DNA of 59,180 bases from a bacterium (GCA_026224825.1 JAMFRO010000027.1:1-59180), one strand, 5' to 3'; positions 7,583-16,774 are shown, numbered from the stretch's first letter. The notes: a model not told the origin generated them from the sequence alone. A program made the numbers and translations.

Positions 7583-9282
7583 TTCAGACTCGCGTGTTGA
7601 GGGGCCGGGCCCAGAATGTCGCGCGCCACGGCCTCCTGCCAGTGCCTGGTGAACAGCCAGCGATTGACGGCGGAGCCGCCGTCATGCTGCGGCTGGCGGG
7701 TGGAGCCTTTGCCCTCCAGATGCCAGAGCTTTGCATCATGCAGCCAGGCCGGGCGCCCGGCTTCCAGGCTTTTCATGCATAGATCCGCATCTTCGTAATG
7801 GCCGAAGATGTAATCCTCGGAAAACCCTTCCAGCGTCTCGAACCAGCCGCGCGCCGTGGAGATGAACGCGCCCGTGACGGCCGGCACCGGGCGCGGGCGC
7901 AGATAATCCGCCGTGTCCGGCGGGGCGCCCTTGCCGTAATGTTCCACGCGCAGAATGGCGGTGTCCTGGCGCTTTCCCTGGTGGAAGCGGGGGGATCTGT
8001 CCAGCTCGAAATACATGCCGCCGTGCATCAGCGAGCCGTCATCGTAATACAGCGGGGCGCCGAACAATGCGGTCTGGTCGGCCGGCAGATCCTGCACGAT
8101 CGCGGTATGTTTTTGCGCCCAATCCGCATCGCGCGGGAATACATCCGGGTTGGTGAACAGCAGCCGCTCACTGCGCGCGTGCTTGGCGGCGAGGTTATTG
8201 GCCGCGGCAAAACCGGCATTGGCGTTGAGAATGATGACCGTGACATCGAGCCCGTAGATCATCGAACACAGCCGCGCCTCGCGCAGCAGCACCTCGGTCA
8301 CATCCGGGCTGTTGCACACATAGATGAATTCATAATCGCCGATGCCCGGCTGGCGCGCGAATATGGCCTGCTGCACGGCCATATAATCGGTCTTGCCGAA
8401 CAGGCAGACGATGATCGAGCCTTTGTATTGCACATCCGTGCGGCCGAAGCGCTCGATATAGGGCGCGTTCACGGCACGGCGTGTCAGCATCTGGTTGAAG
8501 TCGATAAGCTGGGCGGCGATCGCGGCATCGATGCTCTGCACCGCGGCGAAATAGGGGTCGCCGACGTATTTGGCCAGCGCCAGGCCGGAGAGGGTGATGT
8601 TGCGCAGCTCCTCATCCTCGACCGTATCCACGGTGACGAGGGCGTGCAGTTCCGCGCCCGATTTCAGCCGCACGATGGCGTTGCAGATTGTGGCCGGGAG
8701 CCGCCGCGCGGCGTAGAGGAAGCCCCAGTAACCGCTGCTCTGCGGCGTCAGCAGGCCGACGGAGGCCTCCGCATCCGGCCGGCGCACCCGGGCGATGTTG
8801 GCGGCGCTGAAGGAGATGGACCAGCCCGTGAAATACAGATCCACGCTCTCCAGCCGGTCCTGGCTGTCGTTAACCCAGCCGACCACATAGATGCCGCCGG
8901 CCGGTGAGATTTTAATATGGTCGATATTGCCGGCGGGGGCGCGGGGCTTGTCCGCGATGCGGTCGGGGTCCGCCATGATCACCACACGGTCGCGCACCAG
9001 GCTGGACGGGACCATGGTGGGGCGGCCCTCGGCCCGGCCGAAGCGCTCGTAATGCTCGCGCCCGGAGCGGAAGGCGCCGGAACTCACCGCCACCAGCACA
9101 TCCGGGTTGAGGCGCAGATACAGCTCCTCATTAAACGGGCCTCCGGCGGGGAACGGACCTCCGGCGGGGGGGTGAACCCCTGCCGGGGCAGGCGGGTGCA
9201 GCGGCGCCATGGCGGCCGGATTGTGGGCGGCCGGAGCGGGGGAGGCTGGATCGGGGGGCTTGCGGGGCGATCCTCTGCTCAT
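7579..9282 (-). CDS. GT2-family glycosyltransferase with proline-rich N-terminus
   Basis: A 567-residue protein. Residues 1-50 are Pro/Ala-rich and probably disordered, with a small internal repeat (GGPFPAGGPF). Next comes a FNEELYLRLNPDV...HYERFGRAEGR module, seen in front of many bacterial glycosyltransferases. The C-terminal half is a GT-A domain: strand VTVIILNANAGFAAANN, then LLFTNPDVFPRD in the DxD position, then the acceptor segment GHYEDADLCMKSLEAG, which supplies the ED catalytic base motif. A later start at the Met of MAPLHPP is possible. It follows the PCu(A)C-like gene by 18 bp and overlaps the GT4 gene by 4 nt, so all are in one operon. Confidence 0.83.
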   Translation of the reverse strand: MSRGSPRKPPDPASPAPAAHNPAAMAPLHPPAPAGVHPPAGGPFPAGGPFNEELYLRLNPDVLVAVSSGAFRSGREHYERFGRAEGRPTMVPSSLVRDRVVIMADPDRIADKPRAPAGNIDHIKISPAGGIYVVGWVNDSQDRLESVDLYFTGWSISFSAANIARVRRPDAEASVGLLTPQSSGYWGFLYAARRLPATICNAIVRLKSGAELHALVTVDTVEDEELRNITLSGLALAKYVGDPYFAAVQSIDAAIAAQLIDFNQMLTRRAVNAPYIERFGRTDVQYKGSIIVCLFGKTDYMAVQQAIFARQPGIGDYEFIYVCNSPDVTEVLLREARLCSMIYGLDVTVIILNANAGFAAANNLAAKHARSERLLFTNPDVFPRDADWAQKHTAIVQDLPADQTALFGAPLYYDDGSLMHGGMYFELDRSPRFHQGKRQDTAILRVEHYGKGAPPDTADYLRPRPVPAVTGAFISTARGWFETLEGFSEDYIFGHYEDADLCMKSLEAGRPAWLHDAKLWHLEGKGSTRQPQHDGGSAVNRWLFTRHWQEAVARDILGPAPQHASLK

Positions 9283-9300
9283 GGTGTTCTCCCGGCGGGG

Positions 9301-9717
9301 TCAGGTGTGCGGCTGCGGCACGGCGTTGAGATAGCCGATCAGATCGCCCGACTGCGTAAAGGTGAAGGCGCAGGGCAAGATGCCGTCTTTTAATATTTTG
9401 TAGCGTGCGTTGCTGAGCAGCAGATGCGGCCCGGTGCTGGACAGGGTCACGGTCTGGCCGGCGGCGATGTCCAGGCTCGGCAGTGGGTTGCCTTTGGCAT
9501 CCACCAGAACCGTGCTGTCGGCGATGGTGCATTTCACCGCGGTCAGCGTGTCCGGCGCATCGCCGGTATTGTGGATCTGCACGAACGCTTGCGTGTTCTG
9601 CCCGTTTTTCTGGGTCAGCCAGACGCTGCCGTGGTCGAGCGCCAGCACGGAATCGGCCAGGGCCGGGCAGGCTGGGGCGGCAAAAGCGAGGGCGAGGACG
9701 AGCGGGCGGAGCTTCAT
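9301..9717 (-). CDS. Secreted PCu(A)C-like (DUF461) protein with degenerate copper site
   Basis: A 138-residue protein with a clear signal peptide (about residues 1-21, cleavage after PALA). The remaining beta-rich sequence, with SLDIAAGQTVTLSSTGPHLLL and then ILPCAFTFTQSGDL, resembles the periplasmic copper chaperone PCu(A)C fold. In copper-binding members this loop reads H-x-M; here it is His98-Leu-Leu100, so one ligand is missing. Cys63 and Cys114 could form a disulfide. The family call is from pattern resemblance only and could be wrong. Its ATG overlaps the GST stop by 4 nt, and the glycosyltransferases follow in the same operon. Confidence 0.5.
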   Translation of the reverse strand: MKLRPLVLALAFAAPACPALADSVLALDHGSVWLTQKNGQNTQAFVQIHNTGDAPDTLTAVKCTIADSTVLVDAKGNPLPSLDIAAGQTVTLSSTGPHLLLSNARYKILKDGILPCAFTFTQSGDLIGYLNAVPQPHT

Positions 9718-10373
9718 GCAAGACTTTCATATTTCTCGAGGTGCCAGGAGACAGGTTCGTTTTCCGCCAATCCATACCAGTTGGCAACCAGCGGGTGGGC
9801 ACGCACGGCATCGCAATAGGCCTTGGCGCCGGCGGAGAGCGGCGGGGCGTAGGTGAGGAGGCGGGCGGCGATGGGGGCGAACATGGCATCGGCGGCGTTG
9901 AAAATTTCGCCGAACAGATACGGGCCGCCCTGGCCGAACACGGCGCGGGTTTCCGCCCAGATCATTTCAATCCGCGCCAGATCCGCCAGGCTCTCCGGGT
10001 TTTGGCCTAGCCCTGCGTAATCGTCGCGGCCGAGGTTCATGGGCATGGCGATGCGCAAGGCGCGGAAGCCGGCATGCATCTCGGCGGCGATGGCGCGGGC
10101 GTGGGCGCGGGCGATGCGGTCTTGCGGCCAGAGCACCGGATTATGCTCGGCGCAATATTCGGCAATGGCCAGGCTCTCCCAGATGCGGGCCCCCTCATGG
10201 TCGAGAAACGGCACCAGCCCGCTGGGGGAGACGGCCTTAACCGCGGAGGAGTTGCCACCGGCGAGGGGGACAAAAACATCCTCCACATGCAACCCGGCGA
10301 GGCGGACCATCAGCCAGCCGCGCAGCGACCAGGAGGAATAACGCGCCGTGCCGAGATAGAGTTTTGCACCCAT
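9714..10373 (-). CDS. Glutathione S-transferase family protein
   Basis: About 219 residues. The N-terminal thioredoxin-like domain begins LYLGTARYSSWSLRGW, with Ser residues placed where GSTs activate the glutathione thiol, and continues to SGLVPFLDHEGARIWESLAIAEYC, the conserved cis-Pro and glutathione gamma-glutamyl binding segment (ES). A helical C-terminal domain follows. The frame is open to 10439, but the ATG at 10373 has a GGAGG five nt upstream and starts the domain correctly, so I prefer it. It heads the operon that leads into three glycosyltransferases. The substrate is unknown. Confidence 0.82.
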   Translation of the reverse strand: MGAKLYLGTARYSSWSLRGWLMVRLAGLHVEDVFVPLAGGNSSAVKAVSPSGLVPFLDHEGARIWESLAIAEYCAEHNPVLWPQDRIARAHARAIAAEMHAGFRALRIAMPMNLGRDDYAGLGQNPESLADLARIEMIWAETRAVFGQGGPYLFGEIFNAADAMFAPIAARLLTYAPPLSAGAKAYCDAVRAHPLVANWYGLAENEPVSWHLEKYESLA

Positions 10374-10393
10374 GAGAGCCTCCATATAGCTGC

Positions 10394-10459
10394 CCCCGCC
10401 TAGCACGGCCCGGCTGGCACACCAAAATTTGGGGGGCACGCGGCGATGTGCTAGCGGGG
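10394..10459. promoter_or_regulatory. Imperfect inverted repeat in the gst/folP divergent region
   Basis: CCCCGCCTAGCAC (10394-10406) and GTGCTAGCGGGG (10448-10459) are inverted copies differing by one inserted C. Between them lies the odd palindrome CCAAA-A-TTTGG. The right arm overlaps the GTG start of folP. It may be an operator or an RNA stem; no regulator is known for it. Confidence 0.3.
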
Positions 10460-11329
10460 CGCATGCTCACCCACCCCCATATCTGGGCCGGATTGGCGCT
10501 GACCCGCCCGCTGGTTATGGGCATACTCAACGTCACCCCGGATTCCTTCTCCGATGGCGCAAGCCACGCCGCAGCGGATACCGCCATCGCGGCGGGGGTG
10601 AAAATGCTGGCCGAGGGGGCGGATATTCTCGATATCGGCGGCGAGAGTACGCGCCCCGGCGCTGCCTTGGTATCGCCCGATCAGGAGCAGGCGCGCATAT
10701 TGCCCGTTATCAACGCTTTGGCGGCACATGGGGCGGTCATCTCGGTGGATACGCGCCATGCCGCGACCATGGCAGCCGCCCTCGATGCCGGGGCACGCAT
10801 TATCAACGATGTATCGGCTTTGGCGCATGACCCGGCGGCGCTGGCGCTGGTGGCGGCGCGCGGTTGCCCGGTGGTGCTGATGCATATGCGCGGCACACCG
10901 GGCACGATGAACGACCACGCCGTGTATGAAAATGTGGTTACTGAGGTGCTGGCCGAGCTTGCCGCCGCGCGTGACCGCGCCGTGGCGGCCGGGATAAGGC
11001 CGGAAAATATCGCCCTCGACCCCGGCTTCGGCTTTGCCAAGCGCGGCGCCCAAAACACCGCTTTGCTGCGCGCCACGGGGCAATTCGCCGCCCTTGGCCA
11101 TCCTCTGCTCATCGGCCTCTCCCGCAAGCGGTTTCTCGGCGAAATCTCCGGCGAGGCGGACCCGGCGCGGCGAGACCCCGAATCCCTGGCAGCCGCCCTG
11201 TTTGCCGTGGGGCTTGGCGCGCATATACTCCGGGTCCATGACGTGGGCGGGACAGTGCGGGCCTTGCGCGTCTGGCAAATTTTGAATGCGAGAGACGAGC
11301 GGAACTTGATAGTGAGAGATGATGGCTGA
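10448..11329 (+). CDS. folP: Dihydropteroate synthase
   Basis: Folate-pathway enzyme joining p-aminobenzoate to the pterin diphosphate; the sulfonamide target. The 293-residue TIM barrel shows the two signature loops, [14 protein letters not shown] near residue 25 and [11 protein letters not shown] near residue 62, then conserved strands [41 protein letters not shown] and LIGLSRKRF. The frame can start at GTG 10448 or ATG 10463; the GTG lies inside an inverted repeat, so the ATG is quite possible. Its end overlaps glmM by 11 nt. folP-glmM pairs are a common arrangement in proteobacteria. Confidence 0.96.
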   Translation: MLAGRMLTHPHIWAGLALTRPLVMGILNVTPDSFSDGASHAAADTAIAAGVKMLAEGADILDIGGESTRPGAALVSPDQEQARILPVINALAAHGAVISVDTRHAATMAAALDAGARIINDVSALAHDPAALALVAARGCPVVLMHMRGTPGTMNDHAVYENVVTEVLAELAAARDRAVAAGIRPENIALDPGFGFAKRGAQNTALLRATGQFAALGHPLLIGLSRKRFLGEISGEADPARRDPESLAAALFAVGLGAHILRVHDVGGTVRALRVWQILNARDERNLIVRDDG

Positions 11330-12692
11330 CACGGGTAAACGCCGGCTTTTCGGCACGGATGGGATCAGGGGTACGGCCAATACGGCGCCGATGACGCCGG
11401 AAATGGCGCTTAAATTGGGCCAGGCCGCCGGGCTGCTGTTCACCCGTGGCAGCCACCGGCACCGCGTTATCATCGGCAAGGACACGCGGCTCTCGGGCTA
11501 TATGCTGGAACCGGCGCTGACGGCTGGTTTCATCTCCGCCGGCATGAATGTCACCCTGGCGGGCCCGCTGCCCACACCGGCCATTGCCATGCTCACCCGC
11601 TCGCTGCGGCTCGACCTTGGCGTGGTGATCTCCGCCTCGCATAACCCGTTCGAGGATAATGGGATTAAGCTTTTTGGGCCGGATGGCGCCAAGCTTTCCG
11701 ATGAGACCGAGGCAGAGATCGAGGCGCTGATGGGCCAGGATCTGTCATCCCGCCTCGCCGGACCTGAGCATCTCGGCCGTGCCTCGCGGCTCGTGGATGC
11801 CGCCGGGCGCTATGTCGAGGCTGCCAAATTCTCGTTGCCACGCGGGTTGCGGCTGGATGGGTTGCGCATCGTGCTCGATTGCGCGCATGGCGCCGCCTAT
11901 AAGGTGGCCCCGGCGGCTTTGTTCGAGCTGGGCGCGGAGATTATCCCGCTTGGCGTCTCCCCGGATGGTTTTAATATCAACCGCGAGGCGGGCTCGACCG
12001 CGCCGAAGAAGCTTTGCGAGGCGGTGCTGGAGCATGGTGCGGATATAGGTATTGCGCTCGATGGCGATGCCGACCGGGTGATATTGGCCGACGAGCGCGG
12101 CGAGATTATCGATGGCGACCAGATTCTTGGCCTGATTGCCCGCGACATGCTGGAGCAGGGCAAGCTGGCCGGCGGCGGCATCGTCGCCACGGTCATGTCC
12201 AACCTCGGCTTGGAACGGTTTTTGGGCGGGCTCGGCCTGACCCTGACCCGCACCAAGGTCGGCGACCGTTATGTTGCCGAGGCGATGCGGGAGGAGCGAA
12301 AAAATCTGGGCGGCGAGCAGTCGGGCCATGTTATCCTCTCCGATTATGCCACCACAGGCGACGGGCTGGTGGCGGCGTTGCAGGTGCTTTCCGTGCTGGT
12401 GCGTTCGGGCAGACGGGCCTCCGAGGCCTGCCGCGTTTTTGCGCCGCTGCCGCAGCTTTTGCGCAATGTGCGCTATGCCGGCGCCTCGCCGTTGGCGCTG
12501 CCGCATATCGCCGCCGCCATCGAGGCCGCCACGGTACGGCTGGGCGCGCTGGGCCGCGTGCTTATCCGCCCCTCCGGTACCGAGCCGCTAATCCGCGTGA
12601 TGGCGGAGGGCGAGGATGCCGCGCTGATCCATGATATCGTGGATGGGCTGTGCCAGAAAATTGCTGTTGCCACCGCTGAAGCTGCCGAGTGA
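11319..12692 (+). CDS. glmM: Phosphoglucosamine mutase
   Basis: Converts glucosamine-6-phosphate to glucosamine-1-phosphate for UDP-GlcNAc, peptidoglycan and LPS synthesis. The 457-residue protein has all four family motifs: the start [10 protein letters not shown], the phosphoserine loop [14 protein letters not shown] with active Ser107, the Mg2+ loop ALDGDADR near residue 247, the sugar-binding GGEQSGH and the phosphate-binding [12 protein letters not shown] near the C-terminus. Two adjacent ATGs (11319 and 11322) are possible starts. It overlaps folP upstream and thiD downstream, so the three are one operon. Confidence 0.97.
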   Translation: MMADTGKRRLFGTDGIRGTANTAPMTPEMALKLGQAAGLLFTRGSHRHRVIIGKDTRLSGYMLEPALTAGFISAGMNVTLAGPLPTPAIAMLTRSLRLDLGVVISASHNPFEDNGIKLFGPDGAKLSDETEAEIEALMGQDLSSRLAGPEHLGRASRLVDAAGRYVEAAKFSLPRGLRLDGLRIVLDCAHGAAYKVAPAALFELGAEIIPLGVSPDGFNINREAGSTAPKKLCEAVLEHGADIGIALDGDADRVILADERGEIIDGDQILGLIARDMLEQGKLAGGGIVATVMSNLGLERFLGGLGLTLTRTKVGDRYVAEAMREERKNLGGEQSGHVILSDYATTGDGLVAALQVLSVLVRSGRRASEACRVFAPLPQLLRNVRYAGASPLALPHIAAAIEAATVRLGALGRVLIRPSGTEPLIRVMAEGEDAALIHDIVDGLCQKIAVATAEAAE

Positions 12693-13504
12693 CCACGCGT
12701 GGGGATGGTGGGGCGGCCACGCGCATGAAGAGAGTATTGACGATTGCCGGGTCGGATTCCGGCGGCGGGGCGGGCATCGAGGCGGATTTGAAAACCATTT
12801 CGGCTCTGGGTGGTTATGGCTGTACCGCGATTACGGCGGTGACGGCGCAGAACACGCTGGGCGTTGCCGGGGTGCATACGCTGCCGGCGGAATTCGTGGC
12901 ACTTGCGATAAAGATGGTGCTGGATGATATCGGCGTGGACGCGGTAAAACTCGGCATGCTGGCCAATGAGGCTATCATCCGTGCGGTTGCGGCGGCGCTG
13001 CCGGGGGATGTGCCCTTGGTGCTGGACCCGGTGATGGTTGCCACCTCCGGTGCCGTGCTGCTGGAGGAAGGGGCGATCGACGCCATGCGGCAATTGCTGG
13101 TGCCGCGCGCGACGCTGATAACACCCAACCTGCCGGAGACGCAGAAACTCACCGGCCTGCCCGTGGACACGGAGGCAGAGCGCATCGCCGCCGGGCGCGC
13201 CTTGATCGGCATGGGGGCGCGCGCGGCGCTGGTGAAAGGCGGGCATGGCGGCGAGAAAATCCTCACCGATTACCTCGTCACCGCCGATACGCTGGAGGCC
13301 ATATCCCTCCCCCGGATTGAGACCCGCAACACACATGGTACCGGCTGCACCATGGCCTCCGCCATCGCCACCGGGCTGGCACAGGGCATGAGCATGCTGG
13401 ATGCCGTGCGCCGGGCGCGAAACTATCTGCAGGAGGCGATCCGCACCGCACCCGGCTTCGGCGCCGGACACGGGCCGGTGAATCACCTGATTCGAATTAT
13501 TTAG
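12689..13504 (+). CDS. thiD: Hydroxymethylpyrimidine/phosphomethylpyrimidine kinase
   Basis: Thiamine-pathway kinase that phosphorylates HMP and HMP-P. The ribokinase-fold protein (271 residues from GTG 12689, or 259 from ATG 12725) opens with [21 protein letters not shown], the substrate-binding signature. It ends with [14 protein letters not shown], where the GTGC motif forms the anion hole and supplies the catalytic cysteine of Thi[13 protein letters not shown] lies between. The GTG overlaps the glmM stop (GTGA), favouring translational coupling; the later ATG matches the usual family N-terminus better. No other thiamine genes are in the window. Confidence 0.94.
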   Translation: MTTRGDGGAATRMKRVLTIAGSDSGGGAGIEADLKTISALGGYGCTAITAVTAQNTLGVAGVHTLPAEFVALAIKMVLDDIGVDAVKLGMLANEAIIRAVAAALPGDVPLVLDPVMVATSGAVLLEEGAIDAMRQLLVPRATLITPNLPETQKLTGLPVDTEAERIAAGRALIGMGARAALVKGGHGGEKILTDYLVTADTLEAISLPRIETRNTHGTGCTMASAIATGLAQGMSMLDAVRRARNYLQEAIRTAPGFGAGHGPVNHLIRII

Positions 13505-13544
13505 CACTCGACAGGGCAAATCAGCATCGTTACCCTGGCGGGTT

Positions 13545-14240
13545 ATGTCCATTCGGGAAGCCAAGGCCACCAATACCGACCCGGATGGCCCCGTGCCCCC
13601 GGCGGACAACATCGGCCGGGTCGTGCTTAACGAAGCCAAAAGCACGATCGCCCTCTCCGCCTTCGCCGCGTTTCTGCTCTCCGCCGCCACGCTGGTGAGC
13701 ATGCTCTACTGGCTTGAATATTTCGAAACCGGAAACTTGCCCCCGGTGCCGAACGACGTGCTGGCCGTCATCCTCAAATGCGGCGCCGTTGCCGTGCTGG
13801 CCCTGCCCTCCCGTTTCGCCGAGCTGCTCTCCCCGCCGCGCGTCATCATCAATTATGCCGGGGTGAGCCTGCGCCGCCGTGGCATCACCCAGACCATCGG
13901 CTGGGGCGATCTCAATGAGGTCAGCCTGCAGCTGCGCACCATACGCGACCGTTATGGTGGCGTGACAAACCGCACCCGCTGCCTCGTCATTGGTGGTGGC
14001 GGGGGCGGTGGCGAGCGGCTGATCCTGGAGCCGATCTTCGGTGTCAGCCCCGCCGCACTCGCCAGCTATATTCAAACCCGCGGGCAAACCAGCGCCGGCA
14101 CAACCATCGCCCTGACGCAGACGCCAACCCCCGTAATGCCCCCGCACGTGCGGGTGCAACTGCTGGTGCTAGGCATCCTCGGCGGCCTCGCCTTGGCCAT
14201 GGTCGCACTCGCCTGCAACGTCCTACGCCACGCGCATTAG
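13545..14240 (+). CDS. Membrane protein of unknown function (PH-like soluble domain)
   Basis: I do not recognise a family for this 231-residue protein. A hydrophilic N-terminus is followed by hydrophobic helices at about 34-57 (from AFAAFLLSAATLVSML) and 69-86, and a third at about 206-228. The stretch between helices 2 and 3 (GVSLRRRGITQTIGWGDLNEVSL to LEPIFG) looks like the beta-strand pattern of small bacterial PH-like domains, with a Gly-rich turn (GGGGGGG) in it. It begins 40 bp after thiD and is probably co-transcribed. Its TAG stop lies inside the terminal inverted repeat of the following foldback element. Confidence 0.7.
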   Translation: MSIREAKATNTDPDGPVPPADNIGRVVLNEAKSTIALSAFAAFLLSAATLVSMLYWLEYFETGNLPPVPNDVLAVILKCGAVAVLALPSRFAELLSPPRVIINYAGVSLRRRGITQTIGWGDLNEVSLQLRTIRDRYGGVTNRTRCLVIGGGGGGGERLILEPIFGVSPAALASYIQTRGQTSAGTTIALTQTPTPVMPPHVRVQLLVLGILGGLALAMVALACNVLRHAH

Positions 14241-14528
14241 AGATTGTTTCGGTGGGTCGGTTCTGAGGACGGGGTGTTCCGCGAAAAAAGGCTGGGGCTC
14301 CGCCCCTGACCCCGCTGGGGCCTGAGGCCCCAGACCCCCACGACTTCGGGTCTTGGAAAGGGATGCCCTGCACGGGCTTTCCACAAGCGTGATCTCGATG
14401 GCATCCCTTACCAAGACCCGGGTGGGATCCAAGGGCCTTTCGGCCCTTGGCGGGTCCAGGGCAGAGCCCTGGCCTTTTTTCGTGGAACACCCCCGCCCTC
14501 AGGGCCTGCCCACCGAAACAATCTCTAA
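14237..14528. repeat. Foldback repeat element, copy B, with 20-bp terminal inverted repeats
   Basis: Perfect terminal inverted repeats TTAGAGATTGTTTCGGTGGG (14237-14256) and its complement (14509-14528) bound a 292-bp block. The arms continue as an imperfect inverted repeat through GGGGTGTTCC.CGAAAAAAGGC. Inside are further stems: GGGGCTCCGCCCC, CTGGGGCCTGAGGCCCCAG, a long central pair GGGTCTTGGAAAGGGATGCC (about 14349-14368) with GGCATCCCTTACCAAGACCC (about 14400-14419), AAGGGCCTTTCGGCCCTT and CCAGGGCAGAGCCCTGG. It lies between the convergent 3' ends of the membrane-protein gene and argJ, and the TAG stops of both genes fall within the terminal repeats. It could be a MITE-like element or a complex bidirectional terminator. 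Confidence 0.85.
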
Positions 14529-15751
14529 CTGCGGTAGGAGCCGTTGATGTCGATGTAGCCGTGGGTTAGGTCGCAGGTCCAGACTGTGGCGCGGCCGTCG
14601 GCTAGGCCGATATCTACTGTGATTTCGATTTCCTGGCCTTTCATGTGTTGGACGACCGGGGTTTCGTCGTAGCCCGGTACGACGCCGCCGGCTTGGGCCA
14701 TCCATGTGCCGCCTACGGCGACGCCGAGGCGGTCGCGGTCGGCTGGTTCGCCGGCTTTGCCTACGGCCATGACGATACGGCCCCAGTTGGCGTCCTCACC
14801 GGCGATAGCGGTTTTTACCAGAGGCGAGTTGGCGATGGAGAGGCCGATGCGTTTGGCTGAGGCGTGGCTGACGGCGCCCTGGACGTTGATGGTCACCAGT
14901 TTTTGCGCGCCTTCGCCGTCGCGCACCACCAGCAGGGCGAGCTCGTGCAGGATTTCATGCAGGGCGCGGCGGAAGTCGGCGAGGTGGGCGGGGTCGTCGG
15001 TTGGTTTATTGCCGGCCTGGCCTGTGGCGAACAGCAGCACTGTGTCCGAGGTTGAGGTGTCGCTGTCGATGGTGATGCTGTTGAAGGTGCTCTCCACGCT
15101 TTTGGCCAGCATTGTCTGCAAAGCGGCGGCGGGGATGGCGGCGTCGGTGAAGATGAAGCACAGCATGGTGGCCATGTCGGGCGCGATCATGCCGCTGCCT
15201 TTGGCGATGCCGTTGATCGTGACGTCTGTGCCGCCGATTTTTGCCTTGCGGGTTGAGCCCTTGGGGAAGGTATCGGTGGTCATGATGGCGCTGGCGGCTT
15301 CAGCGAAGCGGTCCGCTGCGAGCTTGCCGTGCAGTTCGTCCATCACCGCGACAATTTTATGCGCCGGTAATGGTTCGCCGATGACGCCGGTCGAGGCCAG
15401 GAAGATATGGTCCGCCGTGGTGGCCAGGGTTTTTGCCGCGGCGGACGCTGTGGCTTCCACCGCGCGCATGCCGGCCACGCCGTTGAACACATTGGCATTG
15501 CCCGCATTCACCACCAGCCCGCGCGCGAGCCCGCCTTGCAGCACCTCGCGGCAATAGGTAACCGGCGCGCCGGGGCAGAGGTTTTTGGTGAACACGCCGG
15601 CTACCGTGGTGCCCTCGGCCAGTTCGGCCAGGAGCACATCGGTACGGCCTTTGTAGCGTATCCCCGCCTCCGCCGTGGCCAGCCTCACCCCGGCCAATGG
15701 CGGCAATATGGGGAGAGGACGCGCCAGCGGCGAAACGGGGAGCGGCGCCAT
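14525..15751 (-). CDS. argJ: Bifunctional ornithine acetyltransferase/N-acetylglutamate synthase
   Basis: Arginine-pathway enzyme that recycles the acetyl group between N-acetylornithine and glutamate. The 408-residue precursor cleaves itself; the autocatalytic site is visible as KGSGMIAPDMATML, with cleavage expected between Ala194 and the new N-terminal nucleophile Thr195. Other landmarks are NAGNANVFNG and TGVIGEPLP near residue 121 (oxyanion-hole region) and the C-terminal end DLTHGYIDINGSYRS typical of the family. Its ATG overlaps the stop of the upstream foldase gene by one base (TAATG), so the two are translationally coupled. Its TAG stop lies in the repeat element. Confidence 0.96.
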   Translation of the reverse strand: MAPLPVSPLARPLPILPPLAGVRLATAEAGIRYKGRTDVLLAELAEGTTVAGVFTKNLCPGAPVTYCREVLQGGLARGLVVNAGNANVFNGVAGMRAVEATASAAAKTLATTADHIFLASTGVIGEPLPAHKIVAVMDELHGKLAADRFAEAASAIMTTDTFPKGSTRKAKIGGTDVTINGIAKGSGMIAPDMATMLCFIFTDAAIPAAALQTMLAKSVESTFNSITIDSDTSTSDTVLLFATGQAGNKPTDDPAHLADFRRALHEILHELALLVVRDGEGAQKLVTINVQGAVSHASAKRIGLSIANSPLVKTAIAGEDANWGRIVMAVGKAGEPADRDRLGVAVGGTWMAQAGGVVPGYDETPVVQHMKGQEIEITVDIGLADGRATVWTCDLTHGYIDINGSYRS

Positions 15752-16650
15752 TACGGAGCGGCGGCGGGGGCGGCGGCAGGCGCCACAGCGGCGGGCGTGC
15801 CATCTGGGTTGAAGAGCTGGATCTTCACATCGCCGCGCACCGAATCAAGCGTGGCCTGCACCGCGGCATCGCCGAGCTGCTGCTTGATCTGGGCCTGCAC
15901 GTCAGCCAGCTTGGGGGTCGGCGCGGTGCGCTTGCCCTCGCTCAGAATCACATGCCAGCCGAACTGCGTCTGCACCGGGGTTTTGGTGTATTGGCCCGTC
16001 TTCAGCGCGAAAGCGGCGCTGGCGAAGGCCGGAACCATCTCGGTCTGGGCGAACCAGCCGAGCTCGCCGCCATTCTTGGCGCCGGGGTCGATGCTGTCCT
16101 TCTGCGCCAGAGTCGCGAAATCCGCGCCCTGGTTGAGCTGGGTGATGATGTCCTGGGCCTGCGCCTGCGTCTGCACCAGAATCTGGCGCGCCTGTACCTG
16201 CTCGGCACCGGGCTTGTTGGCGTAGTCCTTGTTGTACTCGGCCTGCACCGCGGCATCGGTCACCTGGCCCAGCACCTTTTTCTGCACATAGGCGTTTTCC
16301 AGCTTGACGTTGGCGGCATCCGCCATCTGCTTCGCCACGGCCGGGTCCTTCTGCAGGCCCTCCTTGAGCGCCGCGGCCAGAACGGCCTTGCGGTCCACCT
16401 CCTGGCTCAGCAACATCTGGTAGAGCTGGTCGGGCGGGAGCTGCTGCGCCTGCGCCGGGATGCTCTGCAGATCCGCCTGAAGATCGCTCATGTGAACGTC
16501 GTATTTACCCACGATGGCAACCACCGGATCGCCATTCTTGGGCGCGGCGGCGGGCGTTGCGGCAGGGGCGGCGGCAGGAGCCGTCTGCGCAAAAGCGGCG
16601 GGGGCGGCAAGCACGGCAGCAATAGCAAGAGCGGAGAGCGACAAGCGCAT
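15751..16650 (-). CDS. Periplasmic parvulin-type peptidyl-prolyl isomerase
   Basis: A 299-residue exported foldase that isomerises X-Pro bonds during folding of envelope proteins. The signal peptide is MRLSLSALAIAAVLAAPAAF with cleavage after AFAQ. A helical chaperone region follows (about 45-130). The parvulin domain (about 135-235) includes ARQILVQTQAQAQDII, GGELGWFAQTEMVPAFASAAF and TQFGWHVILSEG, the standard rotamase strands. Both termini are Ala/Pro-rich, probably flexible linkers. The frame stays open far upstream (to 17106), but ATG 16650 has a GGAAGG ribosome site and begins the signal peptide. It is the first gene of a pair with argJ, an unusual partner. Confidence 0.9.
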   Translation of the reverse strand: MRLSLSALAIAAVLAAPAAFAQTAPAAAPAATPAAAPKNGDPVVAIVGKYDVHMSDLQADLQSIPAQAQQLPPDQLYQMLLSQEVDRKAVLAAALKEGLQKDPAVAKQMADAANVKLENAYVQKKVLGQVTDAAVQAEYNKDYANKPGAEQVQARQILVQTQAQAQDIITQLNQGADFATLAQKDSIDPGAKNGGELGWFAQTEMVPAFASAAFALKTGQYTKTPVQTQFGWHVILSEGKRTAPTPKLADVQAQIKQQLGDAAVQATLDSVRGDVKIQLFNPDGTPAAVAPAAAPAAAP

Positions 16651-16736
16651 GAGGCGGGACCTTCCTTCAAGAATTTGCGCTCCTATGCGGCAAACCCCGC
16701 CGTCGGGCAAGCCGGGGCCTGAACCGGCTGGGGGGT

Positions 16737-16774
16737 GAGGACGGGGGCGTTTCCACGGAAAAGGCCCCGTCCTC
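16737..16774. terminator. Hairpin after chrR, related to the foldback repeat arm
   Basis: GAGGACGGGG (16737-16746) pairs with CCCCGTCCTC (16765-16774), and the stem extends outward through CCGGCTGGGGGG with one bulge. The loop GCGTTTCCACGGAAAAGGCC matches the arm sequence of the foldback elements at 26751-27047. The right arm contains the TGA stop of the chrR gene. It probably ends rpoE-chrR transcription and may be a single-arm remnant of the repeat family. Confidence 0.6.

Noticed and set aside
10451..11485. Long open frame (344 codons) antisense to folP
   Set aside because: folP has all expected motifs on the plus strand; the antisense frame has no domain and no ribosome site.
14239..14526. 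Insertion sequence with transposase in the foldback elements
   Set aside because: The elements are under 300 bp, have no coding frame of meaningful length and are nearly all stem structure.
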